Assembly (NCBI RefSeq): GCF_001540865.1
Contig: NC_033627.1
Span: forward strand, 630,432-694,431
From: Ananas comosus
Taxonomy: Eukaryota > Streptophyta > Magnoliopsida > Poales > Bromeliaceae
DNA: 64,000 nucleotides
Reading direction: 5' to 3'
The notes below the pieces were generated by a model. The model did no database searches. It worked only from the letters and a program-made list of their open reading frames with translations, and was not told the DNA's origin. Of the stretch, positions 1 to 12,353 are shown one piece after another. Both the position numbers and the translations under genes were made by a program. Position 1 is the first letter of the stretch. Each line of letters starts with the position of its first letter.

Positions 1-488
1 AATTGTGCCAAAGGAACTGTAGGCACTGATCTGAACTATTGATTTTTACGACACATCCCATAATATCTATATTAAGACCAAAAAACTTCACGGGCACAAC
101 AACATTGTACAGGAATTTTCAGACCCGCCTAAGAATATAGTAACTGAATTATCCAGTTTTCAGCTACCATTTCTATAGATGCACATCCAGAGGAGTTAAT
201 AGTCATAAATAGCTGCTTAAAGATGTTTGCAGATCCAAATCTTAACAAAGCTTCCAAATAATGCTCGATTCATTTTAGTTTGCTGTTCTAACAATCAAGC
301 ATCAGCAAACAAATGCGTCAACTCCCCTAAGGGTCACCATCTGAGGTTACAGAAAAAAATTAAAGCAAGGAATCAATCAGAAAAGCCACTTACCTTAAGA
401 AAATAGAATCCCAATCTAAAAACCCAGTATCAATTAGTTCAAAAACACTACAACTTAGCGAGACCTAGTTATGCGCGATCGAACTAAC

Positions 489-880
489 CTTTAAGGATGT
501 AAGCTTGAAGAAGAGTGGGATCGAGCTGCAACGCCTTGTCGCAATCCTTGATCACGTGCTTGTGGAGCTCCAATTTGCTGTAGCAGAACGCCCGATTACT
601 GCAATCACCACAGAAACTATAAGAACTCGGATCCAGCCCCAAAATGACGATAATCTTAACCGAGAAACAAAGGAGAAGACGCCAAAATCCAACGAAAACA
701 CGCGATTCAGCATGGCACCGGGAGAGATTTAGAGAAGGGATCAAAGAGATCGGTTCAAAACCAGATATCTTGGATGGAGCAGGATTGGGCGAGGAGGGCA
801 TCGAGGACGCGGATGGCCTTGGACCAGTTGCGGGAGCCGCAGATCTTGGCGAGCTCCGCGCGATCGGGCGACGCCGCCAT
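489..880 (-). CDS. SRFR1: SRFR1-type TPR protein, first two exons (partial, runs off left edge)
   Basis: The sequence shows two exons on the minus strand: 880-762 (39 codons plus two bases) and 598-489. They join at a GT donor (761) and a TTGCAG acceptor (599), making a Cys codon across the junction. The spliced reading begins MAASPDRAELAKICGSRNW and continues through a TPR-like helix pair (NRAFCYSKLELHKHVIKDCD, then KALQLDPTLLQAYILKG). From memory of the family, this matches the N terminus of SUPPRESSOR OF rps4-RLD1, a TPR protein that restrains plant immune-receptor signalling. I chose the Met at 880, not the longer open frame upstream, because the family begins there. Exon 2 ends at a GT donor (488); 1-488 looks like intron, and the rest of the gene lies outside the window. 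Confidence 0.85.
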
Positions 881-2457
881 GGTCGTTCGATCCCTCTCCC
901 CCCCGATGCGAAGAGGAGAGGGTGCGTGCCCTAGCTCACCCACAGCGACGCCTCTCGCCGAGGAGAGACGAGTGAGATCGCGGGGGACACGGAGGAAGAA
1001 GAAGCCGAAGAATAACGAGAACGGAGGAAATGAGAGGTAGAGGGAAGGATTTGGGGCTTTTTATGTTTTATTTATTTTATTTTTATTTTGTTTTTAGTCC
1101 TCCTACTAAATTAATGTCTTTCTTTTTTATTACTTTTCCGTTTTCCTATTTGGGCTATTGTCCTACTCCCATTTTGTAATTATACGCTCTCCCAGCGTGG
1201 ATTTGGTTCGGATGGTTTGTTGCACTTTATTATAGCATTATTATATTATGGTTCTATTAATTTTTTATCTATCTCATATTCTAATTTTAATAAGTTTGAT
1301 TTTTTGTAAAATACAAAAGTTTAGTAATAATAATATGAGTAAATTATAAGATAAAAAAGATTATTAGATTTACGATATATTTTTTAAAAATAAAAATAAT
1401 ATACTATCTGTTTTATTTATTCAGAAAATAAACTGAACTACAAATAACAAATATAAGATTATTAGCTCTCAAAAACAAATAAAAAGAGAAAAAAATAAAA
1501 AATAAAAAAATCAATAATTCTCAAAATAGTGGAAAAAAAATTACAATAATTTTAGTACAAGCAGTTCATTTTGATATTATTCAATATTTATTTCATAACT
1601 TTACAATATATCTAATGTATTTTGCTATACAAATATGCAAGATTGAAGCGTTATCTTTTTATTCTTTATAATAAATACAATAATTAATATACAATTTATA
1701 TTAATTTAAACTTTTGTGCACCAATCGCCTAATTGTCAAATGATCTGTATAATAATAATCCCAGCCTCAAGTTTAGTGCTGTTGACGTGGGGTCAAATAG
1801 CGTGATGGTAGATAAGAAGGGAGTGAGAATAAAAATTTAATCCATTCGCTCTTCTATACTACATACAGCCAGGCTCCGTTATGTACGGACGCGCCCAGAA
1901 GAATTCATATGCGAAGTGTTGCGAACCGTCGGATCTCCTTAGAAGAAGCCATCTGAACCGTTCATTTGGCCATCCCCCTGGGAAGGATGAGGCGGTTGAG
2001 GTTAGGATACACAAAACCTTACTAAACCACTTGATTAGCGGAAAACACCGCCACTTTCATTAGTGTGGGTAATGAAATGTGTGGAATCTTTTTTATTTAA
2101 CGAAGATACAAAATAATTTATCCAATCAAAAAATGATGTATATTGTATAATATCAGTATAAAGTGTTTATGTAGACTACAGAGATAGTTTGTAGATAGTT
2201 TTATTCCTGAGGTGCGAATGTTGGATTCGATCACTCTTTAATAAGGGAAAAAGGATTTTTTTTTTTTTTAAAAAAAGGGAAAAGCGTTGGCGTTGCGTTT
2301 GGGCTTTATTTTTGTCGGTCGGATGGAATGTCTAAACCGCAAGGAAGCGGCCACGCAGTTTCGCCACTTTATTAGTCAAGTCTCAGACAAAAGAATCCCA
2401 GAAGCGTTCACGGATTTAAATCGAGTCGCGACAATATCCCAACTTAAAGAGTAAGTT
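881..2457. other. Intergenic: SRFR1 leader/promoter side and downstream flank of PP2C
   Basis: The first ~150 bases beyond the SRFR1 start are GC-rich and are probably its 5' UTR and promoter. From about 1050 the DNA is very AT-rich and has no credible gene. A small GC-richer patch at 1860-2060 contains a 60-codon open frame with no recognisable domain. I see no other feature. Confidence 0.5.
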
Positions 2458-2632
2458 ACCGACTGTCCCTAAAGTAAGTGACAAAAAACTCGATAATTGG
2501 TACTTGAGATTTCAAATTCGAATCCTAGTTGGTTCACATTTTCAGTTAAGTTTATTTCTAAATGAAATAAACGAAACGGATAGCGTACTATCTATCTCTC
2601 TCTCTCAAAAAAAAAAAAAAAAAAAAAAAAAG
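2458..2632 (+). mobile_element. tRNA-derived SINE, copy 1
   Basis: This copy has a 5' part with a Pol III box-B-like stretch (AATTCGAATCC near 2517), then a middle ending in AAACGGATAGCGTACTATC, a CT-rich stretch and a 25-base poly(A) at 2607-2631. The flanks repeat AGTAAGTT (2450-2457 and 2638-2645), which looks like a target-site duplication. Four related copies occur in this window. GATAGCGTACTATC can fold into a short stem-loop. Confidence 0.75.
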
Positions 2633-3165
2633 AAGTTAGTAAGTTGAATCTTATTTTGCAGGTTCTGAAAAAATAAACCAAGATTTGAGACAAGCGATCC
2701 ACTTTAAAGACGCTGATCGCTGATTCATCCCACAGAAAATGATAGCAGCGCCAAGAAAAAGAACACCAAATCATTAAACTTGTTCTGAATTAAACTCTGC
2801 ACCACCTGATGAAACAGATTTGAGTCCCGGAAGTGCTGATGTTACTGAGAATAAACTATATATTTATAGAAGAATCAAATCAAAAGTGTTCAAACAAGAA
2901 TATGTGAAGTTGCCTATCAGTAACAAATATAGTCAAAAACTATGAGAAAAGGGGGGGAATTTGAAAGACGAGCTCTCAGGAATTCCCATTATATACACCA
3001 TCTCTTAAGTCTTTATTGCATCTTGCATCCGCTTACAATCCTTTCGACTGGTCGGCCGTAATCCGTCTCCCATACAACCCTCCTCATCCATTCTACTTAT
3101 GTACTCATCCCTGTATATAGAAGTTTCGTTTCACGAAAAGCCAACTCAGGTTATATTTTACAATT

Positions 3166-6100
3166 TCAACCCCAACCAGCATCCATTCTGACATTGGGCC
3201 GAAGAGGGTCCTCTGATTCGTCCGAATTGAAGGAAAAGATATCAACAGGCGCACTCGTGCAGTCATAAGCACGATTCATTCGGGACTGGCCAATTTGGTT
3301 ACGATGATCCAAATAGATCACCACCACAGTAATATCATCATGGAAGTGCCGCCTTATTCCTTTACCTATCTTCTTTATATCATTGTATCTCATCTCCCTT
3401 TTCCTCGCAGCCTCGTTAAGCGCCGCTCTTACTAATCTCTTTGCTATTCCCTGCACAATATCCCCACATTTAAACGGTGGTCCGATGCACATAAATAAGT
3501 GCCGGATTGAACTGGCTTCTACATGAACTTCTCTGCTCTAGAAAGCAAAGGCATTGGAATCAAACATTTGATTAACAAAGACATGAGCTTTTGTTCCGGC
3601 AAAAAGCCAAAATAAGATTTTGGAGACTTAAATGAAAAGAGCTACTAATGCTTCTTCGCACAGCTCAACTTCAATAGAACTTCTATAGAAGGCCAATCCC
3701 GGACGAACAAGCCCAAACAGATAACTTCAAAACAAGAGTAAGAGAAAGGAGCTTACCGCTCTAGGGTTCTTGAAGACTATATCAACGGCGGCTTCATCGC
3801 TTAGTTGTTCCCATAGTCCATCCGATGCGAAAATGAGAAACAGGTCATGTTGTTTAAGTTTACGAATTTGTATTGAGGGTTCTGCAGTCATGACAGGCCG
3901 TTTCAGAGGAAGCGGAGAAACAAACTGCTGAAATAGAGGGTCCCTACTGAATTCTGGTTTCTTTAAATAGATGTCTCCAATGGATCTTGAGACCTATCAA
4001 GGAAAGAATTTTGCTCATATTCATGTTGAGAGTATTAAATTATTGCAATGGAAATTTTATTGGTGCAAGTAAATTTTGAGGTGGTGGCTCTACTAAGTTT
4101 CTACAGAAGATCCAACAAAATTAATATGAAAGAGAGATTACGAGGTATCACGCAAAACATACAATACGTGCTCAACAGCTTGAGTACAACCATCATACGT
4201 CAAGTATTTGGAAACAACAGATTAATCCTAAAAAGGACTAATATCTTAAGAATATGGGAGGTTGCAAGACAGGCAAGCCTTTAAAAACAACTCTCCGTTA
4301 GTTTTTGCTCTTCTCTTAACCCCATTGGTGGTTTTCTATACCTAGAATTGGAACTAGTCAACAAGCCTATTTCTCTCATATGCAGGTAATCTGAATTCTA
4401 CAATAAGAAAGTGGAAGTTCTATCGAGTAAAAGTAGAAAGTGGAAAGTTTTGTTGGGCAAAAGCATGTTATATGTAAGCTAAGAACCAAATGAGACCTGT
4501 TTTCTACAACACCTCTATCAATCATTAAGTATGAATGGCCCTACAGTTTGCAACAGACTAATAACATTTACATATACACTACATCAAAATTATAGCACAA
4601 GTTGTCCAACCTCCTTTCCTTTTAAAGAATATTATCCTAAAAGAACATATTGAAAACCACAATTGCTTTCCAAAAGAATAATAGCAGTTAGTACAATTAT
4701 TTCGAAGAGAATAATTAGATGCATGCATGCATCTGATAACAGCACAAAACAGCTATAGAGTTGTGGGAATTTCATCCTAGAAAAGAGCATTACTTTCTTC
4801 AACAACGAAAGTCAAGGCATCTTGACAGAAAACAAATAATTGCCATAAGAATAAAAATGCTAGTTGAAACATTATCATCGTAATCACACTGGGCATCACA
4901 AATTATTAGCTCAAAAAGATATAGCTAGAACCTATTGATGAGAGGAGAAAATTTCTAAGTATGTGAATGATGAGCCACCTATTTTTCAGTTTTTATTTGC
5001 AAGCACCAATCTAGCAGTTGCAAGCATAAAGCTTACTAAGCATCCTCCAAACTTTACATGCCAGATAAAGTATATCGGCATACCAATAACGCTACAAAAC
5101 AACCAAAATATGGCTTTGAAATTGAGTAATTTGTTTTACCAACTGAAGACGGGCAAAAAGGAGAAGGATGAAGAAAGCCCACACTATGATGCATTACTCG
5201 CACTTAGTTTTAATTATTATGGTTCTAAGCAGATAACAAAGTTCAAGTGCTCAACAAATACCTCCTCTGAGGTAATGCCAGCCAGAATGCTTACTTGCAT
5301 TTTAAAAGTCACAAATACTTACTAAAGCATGCATCTAATTCTTTAAACCATCCGTAATTCAAATATTAACGGTTTTTAGGACCGAAAATTCTTTTAAAAA
5401 AAAATGAAATAATACCCAAAACTAGATCAAAATTTCATGTTTTGATGAAGAAGAAAGATAAATTAGCTCTCCCAGGTCGACTTAATGCACACCGATAATA
5501 AGTTCTGAATCAATTCTTTTCCACCTGTATCACATTGATGATGCGCCCCAAAGAGAGATCCTTCTCTCCAAGCGACGATGTATACACCTCAAGTTCAAAC
5601 TACTCAATCTTTGATGAGATATTTAAGTGAGAACAAAGAAACTCAAACAAAGTGACTACTTTAGCTGCACAAAAAAGATCTCAACAAAAGCAACCTGAAA
5701 TTCAGCTATATAAGCATAAATTTCACCATTTGTATACGCAAAAAGGAAAATATGCTTAATGAGATCAAATAATTTTCCCAAACTCAAAAATAAAAAAATA
5801 AAAAAATAAAAAAATCCTGAACTACAAATAAAAATTGGTCGGCATACCTGAATGATTCCCTTAACACGCCAAACCCCACGGCTATGGACGACGATATGCG
5901 AGTCGTCAGGGTGGAGCGCGGCGAGCTCCCTCCTCACCTCCTCGACGGCGACATTGTGGTCGGTGGAGAGCCTCTCGGCCACGACGGCGCGCCCGTCGCC
6001 TCCCCTGCGACCGAGCACCGCCCTGGAATCGCCCAGATTGGCGACGTAGAGCGTGTCGTCGGCGATGGCCCCGACGAGGCAACACGACCCGACCGACGCG

Positions 6101-6577
6101 ATCTGCGGGCGCGCCAGCCACGACCGCTTCACCAGGTGCAGGAACTCCTCCTCCGTCGCGTCGAACGCCTTCTTGATCACGTCCGCGGACAATCCCCCCT
6201 GCTCCGACGCGAGCCCTAATTTTGCGACGCAGAGCAAACACCAAAATTGTTAGACGAGCGATCTAGGGCGATCTAGGGCGATCTAGGGGAAAGAGGGTTC
6301 GGGGTTGATTACGGTCGAGGTGGGGGAAGAGGCGGCTGCTGACGAAGCGGGAGGCCTCGGGGCCGCCATGGCCGTCGTAGACGCCGACGTAGGTGGCGGA
6401 GGGGGAGGTGAGCACCTGGCCCTGGTCCTCGAGCGCCGCGTTCGCTTGCACCACCGCGATCGAGAACTCCCCCGACGCGTGCGGCTTCAGCTCCAGGTGC
6501 CACAGGAGCCCGTCCCCTCCGCCGAACCCTAACCTCCCGAAGCACCTCTCCAACGGTCGAACGCACGATCGCAACAT
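3166..6577 (-). CDS. Clade-D type 2C protein phosphatase (four exons, 384 aa)
   Basis: This is a Mn/Mg-dependent Ser/Thr phosphatase. The exons are 6577-6313, 6215-5848, 3993-3757 and 3450-3166; all have GT/AG borders and the phases add up to 384 residues, the usual length for the family. Visible PP2C motifs are VYDGHGG (res. 66-72), [24 protein letters not shown] (213-218), FASDGLWE (266-273) and HDDITVVV (327-334). These include the metal-binding Asp residues. The N terminus ([14 protein letters not shown]) and the exon pattern fit plant clade D, which is known to dephosphorylate plasma-membrane H+-ATPases and to be held in check by SAUR proteins. That role is inferred from the family. I take the ATG at 6577; the GTG codon before it is not a start. 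Intron 2 is long (1.85 kb). No sign of decay. Confidence 0.93.
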
Positions 6578-6690
6578 CACCTCCTCCTCCTCCTCCTCGT
6601 CGTTCTCCCTCTCTCCTAGTTCTCCTAGGGTTTGGGGGGTGGGGGTTTGTGCTTCTCTTTTCTCTTCTCTTCTCTTCTCTTCTCTTATTA
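6578..6690 (-). promoter_or_regulatory. PP2C 5' leader with pyrimidine-rich microsatellites
   Basis: Just upstream of the PP2C start, the plus strand carries a CCT/CTC run (about 6580-6600) and a TCTTC-type run (about 6651-6687), so the PP2C leader is GA-rich on its sense strand. GA-rich leaders are common in plant genes. I cannot place the transcription start. Confidence 0.5.
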
Positions 6691-7084
6691 TCGGGAGCGC
6701 AACTGGGAATGTGGGAGACGACGTGTGGAACTATTCTTATTCCGACTTTTTCTTATGTTTATGTTATTTCCGCCAACTTATTCTCATTCCCCTTATCCGA
6801 AGACGCGGCGCGCATCACCGTCGGATCCAGCACGCTCGCGGGGCGTGCGGACGAGATTGAGTTTCTAAAATGCGGACGCGAGGGATTACGCGTCCGCACC
6901 GGGCGGCTTCGGTGCGGATAAAAGGTTCGGCGTGGATAGCGCGTCGAGGAAGAGTGCCTTTTGGTCGTCGCCCTTGCGCTTTTCTTTCGGGGACGTGTTG
7001 AGGAGAGAGTGAAGTTTTTGACTATAAATCACACTTTTAGTCCTTAATTAATATTTTGATTTATAGTAATTTTTGACTCAGACT

Positions 7085-7595
7085 CAGTCTCCTACGCTTT
7101 TAAAAGCACGAAAGCATCCGTGCTTATAAATTATTTTTAATAATAAAATATTCAATTCTGCGATCAGCTCCTTTAGATATGATTTACGCTATTAGAATTA
7201 TTTAAAAATTAAAGTTTATAGTTTTTTAATTTTGTTTGTTTACGGAGCAAATAGCCTCAAAATGAATCGCTGAAAATACAAATTTTAATAAAAAAAGAAT
7301 AAAAAAAATTTAAATTTCAAATTGAAAGTAGAATTGTTCACTAAAGTTTTATATAATTTGGATTCTTCTATCTCATTAAACTTATGAACGTTCCGCATCA
7401 ACAAATAAAATAATTGTTTTTGAGATTTTTTGTTTACTTGATAAATAATATCAAAAAATTATAAAATTTAGTTTTTAAATAATTCTAATAAATAATTTAT
7501 ATTTAACAGAATCGACCGTGAAATCAGATGTCCCATCGTCAAAAATAACTTACAAACACAGAGGTCTTCGTGCTTTCGAAAGGGCAGAAGACGCA
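7085..7595. mobile_element. Degenerate inverted-repeat (foldback) MITE
   Basis: The left part (AAAAGCACGAAAGCATCCGT, later CTATTAGAATTATTTAAAAA) is repeated in inverted form on the right. There, read on the minus strand, it is CTTTCGAAAGCACGAAGAC, then ATTAGAATTATTTAAAAAC. Layout and internal wording resemble the elements at 43436-43978 and 48460-48659. The ends and target duplication are not clear. Confidence 0.5.
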
Positions 7596-8375
7596 CTTCT
7601 CGTACTTAGTACTTATTAAATTATTACAATCAAGTTTTAACTTATTTTAGTTGAGTAAATACTAACGCATTGCTAATATAAAAATTATATAACAGTATTA
7701 TAAACGATGATAGGATAATAATTAAAATATAACAGTACTTTTATATCAGTAATATATTAAAACTTTAGTCAAAATATAAAGCGTAAAAGTTTGAGGATTA
7801 GGACGTGGCATGCACATTCTTATCTTTGGGGAGAGGTATTAGGGAGTGGGGATGGGGGGTGACGTGTACCACAGAAAGGCACATTCTTATTTTTGGTTTT
7901 TTTTTTGAAAAAAGAGAAGTTAAAATTTGGGAAAATGCTTAAATTGGGGAAATGGAAGTGGTTTGGGGTGCTTGGAATTGATTGATAGGTGCATTTGGGA
8001 TTTGTGGGAATGGCATATGACAGAGAGACATGCTTTGAGTACGAGATTATCCTGATAATATTGTTTTTCAAAAAAATAAATATAATATTTATTTTCAGAA
8101 ATTTACTTGATTACATATAGTCGTTCAAAATTTAAAATAAAAAATAGGTGACATAAGTTTTCCGGCTATTTAATCAACTATTTAATCCTAAAATTTGCTG
8201 ATTCTTTTTTTTTGCAATTACATAAAATGTTAATATATAAATTGAATACTCTTTAAATGATATAGGCATTGGCTTTTATTCGTTTAAAATTGTTAAAAAC
8301 TAATACAATTCATGCCTACATTGTTGACCACAGTGAAACAGTCCTATCTAGATATTAACTATAAACAAAAATATT
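7596..8375. other. AT-rich intergenic DNA
   Basis: No credible coding region. A small antisense open frame at 7820-8071 is low-complexity and has no domain. Confidence 0.5.
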
Positions 8376-10990
8376 TGGTGGGTTTTCCTCACCACTCCTA
8401 CCAAGGGTATATTGGTAAATTACTACCGAGGGTATATTTTATTATATATAATTGAAAATAAATGGGTAAAATTGTAAAGAAGAATTGTGTTTGTCAATAA
8501 CATTTTGCCTTCGAAATTTAAGATAATTTTTTTTAGTTTAAAATTTTTAAAGTGCTAGAATTTATAGTTGCTTTGTTTATTTTTACATATTTAATTACTA
8601 AATTTCATGCAATTAGCTTAAAATTTTTAAAATTAAAGTATAGTTGACTAAATCAAATCTAACTTATTGAAAGTTTGGATAGTCAAATTAGAATATGACA
8701 GGTTGAATAGTTAATTTAAAATAGTTGATAATTTAGACAAAATCTGTTTGCTTTTATTAAATAAATAAGCAAAAAAAATAAATAAATAAATAATTTGTTT
8801 TACAATTAAAGTGTAGTTCACTTGATCAAATCTAACATATTGAAAGGTTGGATAGTAAAATTAGAATATGACCGATTGCTTTTGTTAAATAAATAAGCAA
8901 AAAAAATTATAAATTTATTAAATAATTTGTTTTAAAATTAAAGTGTAGTTTACTGAATCAAATCTAACGTATTGAAAGGTTGGATAGTAAAATTAGTTTA
9001 AAATTTTAAAAGTGCTAGAATTTATAGTTGCGTCGTTTATTTTTACATATTTAATTACTACATTTCATGCAATTAACTTAAATTTTTTAAAATTAAAGTG
9101 TCGTTGACTGAATCAGATCTAACATATTGAAAGTTTGAATAGTAAAATTAGAATATGACCAATTGAATAGTTAATTTAAAATAGTTTATCATTTAGACAA
9201 AATTTGTTTGCTTTTATTAAATAAATAAGGAAATAAAAATAAAAATTTATTAAATAATTTGTTTTAAAATTAAAATGTAGTTTACTGAATCAAATCTAAC
9301 ATATTGAAAGGTTGGATAGTAAAATTAGATTATGACCGGTTGAATAGTTAATTAAAAATAGCTTATAATTTAGACAAAATCTGTTTGCTTTTATTAAATA
9401 AATAAGCATAAAAATTAAAATTTTATTAAATAATTAGGAATTTCCAACGTGGAAATTGGATGTTCCAGAACCAAAATACAACCTTCCTCAGATATATGCA
9501 GTCCATACAATCATGTGTACTCATCATTTGGACCCCTTCGTATGGATTTATCCCTCATCCAATCAGATTTCTTCACGTGGCATTACTCTGATCTAATATC
9601 GTATCATCGTAGTGTTATCTATTTCCGATTAAAACCCTAATATCGGGATGAGCATTATACGGTCTGATTCGGTCGAATCAGTTGTTTGATTTAGTTTTAC
9701 ATATAATTCGATTTGGCTCGATTCTAAAAGCTAAAAGAATCAGTAAAAAAAATATATAAAATTTAAGCAATTCACTATATATATATATTAGTCTTAAATT
9801 AAAATATTACGTATTGGTTTATAAATAATAATCAAATAATTACATATATTAATTATTATTATTTCGGTTTGGTTCAGCTCGGTTTATGCATCTAATTCAA
9901 TTTTTAAAAAATACAAATTTTGAACTGAGATGATCTCTATTGAACATACCATTATGTACGACATTAATTAGGGAAAATTTAGATAAATAAACTAAAAAAT
10001 ATGATTTTTTTGCACTTATATCCTCTGAAAATATACATATATCTCCATATATTAAACAATTTATCAAAATTATTTAAAATAGTTTGCATTTAAACTTAAG
10101 GTTTATTGAAATTTTCTGATTAGATGCAAAAAAAAAATATTATAATTAATTCTATTAATGAAGGACTAGAAAATCGAAAATGTGATATTTTCATCTTCTA
10201 AGCTTTCGACAAACCAAGAGGTTTCTCCGAGAAACAAAGAGTTAACAGATTCAACGAAGAGATGCCTCTTATAAGTAACGAAGAGATTAAACCAAAAAAC
10301 GAAAAGGTTGCTACTAAAAATGAATAGATTTAATAGATGAGTGTGAATTCTGAATTAATTTAAGACAATAATTACACCAAAAAACGAAAAGGTTGCTCCT
10401 AAAAACGAATAGGTTTAATAGAGGAGTGTGCATTTTAAATTAATGCAATAATAGTAATAATTAATAAATATTAGTAAATATTTATAATTAAATTTTAAAT
10501 TTCTCTATGTTTTTTCTATATATAAAAAGGTATTGTCGGCATAAGCAATGGCATCAATTAGGACTTGAATATAAAGAGGTAAAAGACTTTTAGAAGGAGA
10601 TATCTAAAGAGAAAAAAAGACTTTTGGAGGTAGTTATGCTGAATATTACGTAGATTTAATAAATATTAGTAAATTTTTATAATTAAATTTTAAATTTCTC
10701 TATGTTTTTTCTATATATAAAAAGGTATTGTCGGCATAAGCAATGGCATCAATTAGGACTTGAATATAAAGAGATAAAAGACTTTTAGAAGGAGATATCT
10801 AAAGAGAAAAAAAGACTTTTGGAGGTAGTTATGCTGGATATTACTTGGATTTGATCAAGTTGTTGATATTTATTTAATCGGTCTTCATAAACTTACTTAC
10901 TGAGCGGTTAGTTTTGAATATATATATATTTTTTTAGTTAATATGCATGCTTTGGTAAAATTGTTTTTTAGTCAGACTTGTTTGTATAAA
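8376..10990 (+). repeat. Duplicated block A (upstream of the F-box gene)
   Basis: This block occurs again, in the same order and orientation, as block B (14263-19090). Its parts in order: a GGTGGGTTTTCCTCACC opening (8378); an irregular array of five units marked by 'AAATCTAAC.TATTGAAAG' (starting near 8651, 8825, 8956, 9111 and 9289); a small palindrome AATTTCCAACGTGGAAATT near 9439; an AT-rich stretch with GGTTTGGTTCAGCTCGG; a pair of 'AAAAAACGAAAAGGTTGCT' repeats (about 10292 and 10378); and a TCTATATATAAAAAGG stretch like a Helitron 5' end. Compared with B it lacks about 200 bp, including the telomere-like tract. Confidence 0.8.
10455..10850 (+). repeat. 195-bp tandem duplication of the Helitron-like 5' end
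   Basis: TCTATATATAAAAAGGTATT begins at 10515 and again at 10710. The surrounding ~190 bases, including GCATAAGCAATGGCATCAAT and GGAGGTAGTTATGCTG, are nearly identical in both units. The same stretch occurs once in block B at 18808. Each unit ends with a potential splice donor (GGAG|GTAGTT; GT at 10630 and 10825). Confidence 0.8.
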
Positions 10991-11198
10991 ATAAAATCAT
11001 ACTTGTAATATTTTTTTTTTATTTGCTTTCATATATTTCGATGATTTGATGAATTAACTTTATAGTAATCTATTATCAATTTCTAAATTTATCTCTTTCC
11101 TTTTTTTATGATTCTACTTTTTAAATTTTACTAAAATTACAAAATTTTCTTCTCTTCGATGCCTACTAATTCTTTAATTTTTTCTCTTTATGTAGAAA

Positions 11199-12353
11199 AT
11201 GTCATTAGCATATAGTTATCTTCAACATTGGGTTGATGATGAGGAAGGTATGCAGCTGCCAACTGATATTTTAATGGAAATTTTCACTAGAGTTGATTTG
11301 GCTACTCTATACTCGTCTCGAGCTATCTCTTTCTACTTCAACAGAGCAACTTACATCTTTGAATTTATGTTGCGTCGTTGTCAAAGGTTGTCTGGAACAT
11401 TTGGTTTGTTTGTACAACAATTTGATACAAGCTTACCTGTGGAATTTACCCCGGCACATAACGCTTTGGTTTTGCCAAATTTTAATTTGGGATTTATGCC
11501 GGAGATTGTTCATATTCTTTCATCCTCATTGAATGGATGTTTGTTATGTTCAAATAATAATCTTCAGTATCCAAGATTCTATATATGTCGTCCCACTAGC
11601 AAAGAATGGGTTAAGCTACCTAATCCTAGGACTAGGTACCACTCCAAAGGTTTTGCTTTGATCGTGCATGGGTCCTCACCTCACCACTATAAAATTCTAC
11701 GATTGTCTTGGTCGCATTTTCCTAGATCAAATATGGTCGGTGAATTATTTGATTCGGTACAATGGAATTGGCAATGGTGTGGTGAAACTTGCCTAGATGC
11801 AACTCATTCTTTAGGCTTGGAGGGACCGTTTTCGGTTGGCCGTTATTTGTATTGGATGGTAAATACTTCTAAGATCTTTGTGTTTGACTTACGGACTTTT
11901 AATTCGCATTTCAAAGAACTACCAAACCAAGCTCGCTATTGTCCTATATATCCTTGCAAAAAAGAGTTGGCGAGTCGCGATGGAGGCCTTGATTTACTAC
12001 ATACTTGTCTCGACACAATGGATATTTGGAACCTACCATCATATAACTCAGCTTGGGTTTTTGTTGCTAGAGCGCGTCTCAGTCCCTTATTGGTAAACTC
12101 TATATTCTACAGTACCACGATTTTTCGAACGTATAATAAAATGTTTATAGTCTCCGCCGATGGCATTTTCTTTATGGACATACATCATCGTGCTGTTGGG
12201 ATTTTAAGCTTGAGTGATAATCATCCAAATGGAACAGAGATCTATATTTACCATTCTGCATTTTCTGGAGAGAGAATTATTTGGAACGAAAGAACTCCTT
12301 CTGGATACAATGGCAACTGGATTGTTCAAAATAATCAGATTCAGTTACAGTAA
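11199..12353 (+). CDS. F-box protein, intact single-exon coding region (384 aa)
   Basis: An uninterrupted frame from ATG to TAA. Residues about 17-55 (QLPTDILMEIFTRVDLATLY, then SSRAISFYFNRATY) fit the F-box, the helical domain that binds SKP1 in SCF ubiquitin ligases. The rest resembles the beta-rich DUF295/kelch-like C-terminal region of plant F-box proteins (WVKLPNPRTRYHSKGFALIV; VGRYLYWMV; FVFDLRTF; SADGIFFMDI), so it is probably the substrate-binding part; the target is unknown. The ATG lies four bases after a good splice acceptor (TTCTCTTTATGTAG), so a 5' leader exon is likely. It sits straight after block A, whose twin precedes the Helitron RepHel. No stop or frameshift is visible. The F-box core is somewhat diverged, so this could be a lineage-specific or Helitron-borne paralogue. 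Confidence 0.8.
   Translation: MSLAYSYLQHWVDDEEGMQLPTDILMEIFTRVDLATLYSSRAISFYFNRATYIFEFMLRRCQRLSGTFGLFVQQFDTSLPVEFTPAHNALVLPNFNLGFMPEIVHILSSSLNGCLLCSNNNLQYPRFYICRPTSKEWVKLPNPRTRYHSKGFALIVHGSSPHHYKILRLSWSHFPRSNMVGELFDSVQWNWQWCGETCLDATHSLGLEGPFSVGRYLYWMVNTSKIFVFDLRTFNSHFKELPNQARYCPIYPCKKELASRDGGLDLLHTCLDTMDIWNLPSYNSAWVFVARARLSPLLVNSIFYSTTIFRTYNKMFIVSADGIFFMDIHHRAVGILSLSDNHPNGTEIYIYHSAFSGERIIWNERTPSGYNGNWIVQNNQIQLQ

Noticed and set aside
4963..5325. 120-codon frame within PP2C intron 2
   Set aside because: No domain, no conserved wording, and it lies in the intron of a well-supported gene.
8640..9430. Array of repeats that could suggest CRISPR or a satellite
   Set aside because: Units vary from about 130 to 175 bases with no unique spacers, and the DNA is plant nuclear. 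It is part of the transposon-linked block.
9449..9640. 63-codon frame conserved at 16050-16241
   Set aside because: The likeness comes from the recent duplication of blocks A and B. It starts with GTG, not ATG, and shows no domain.
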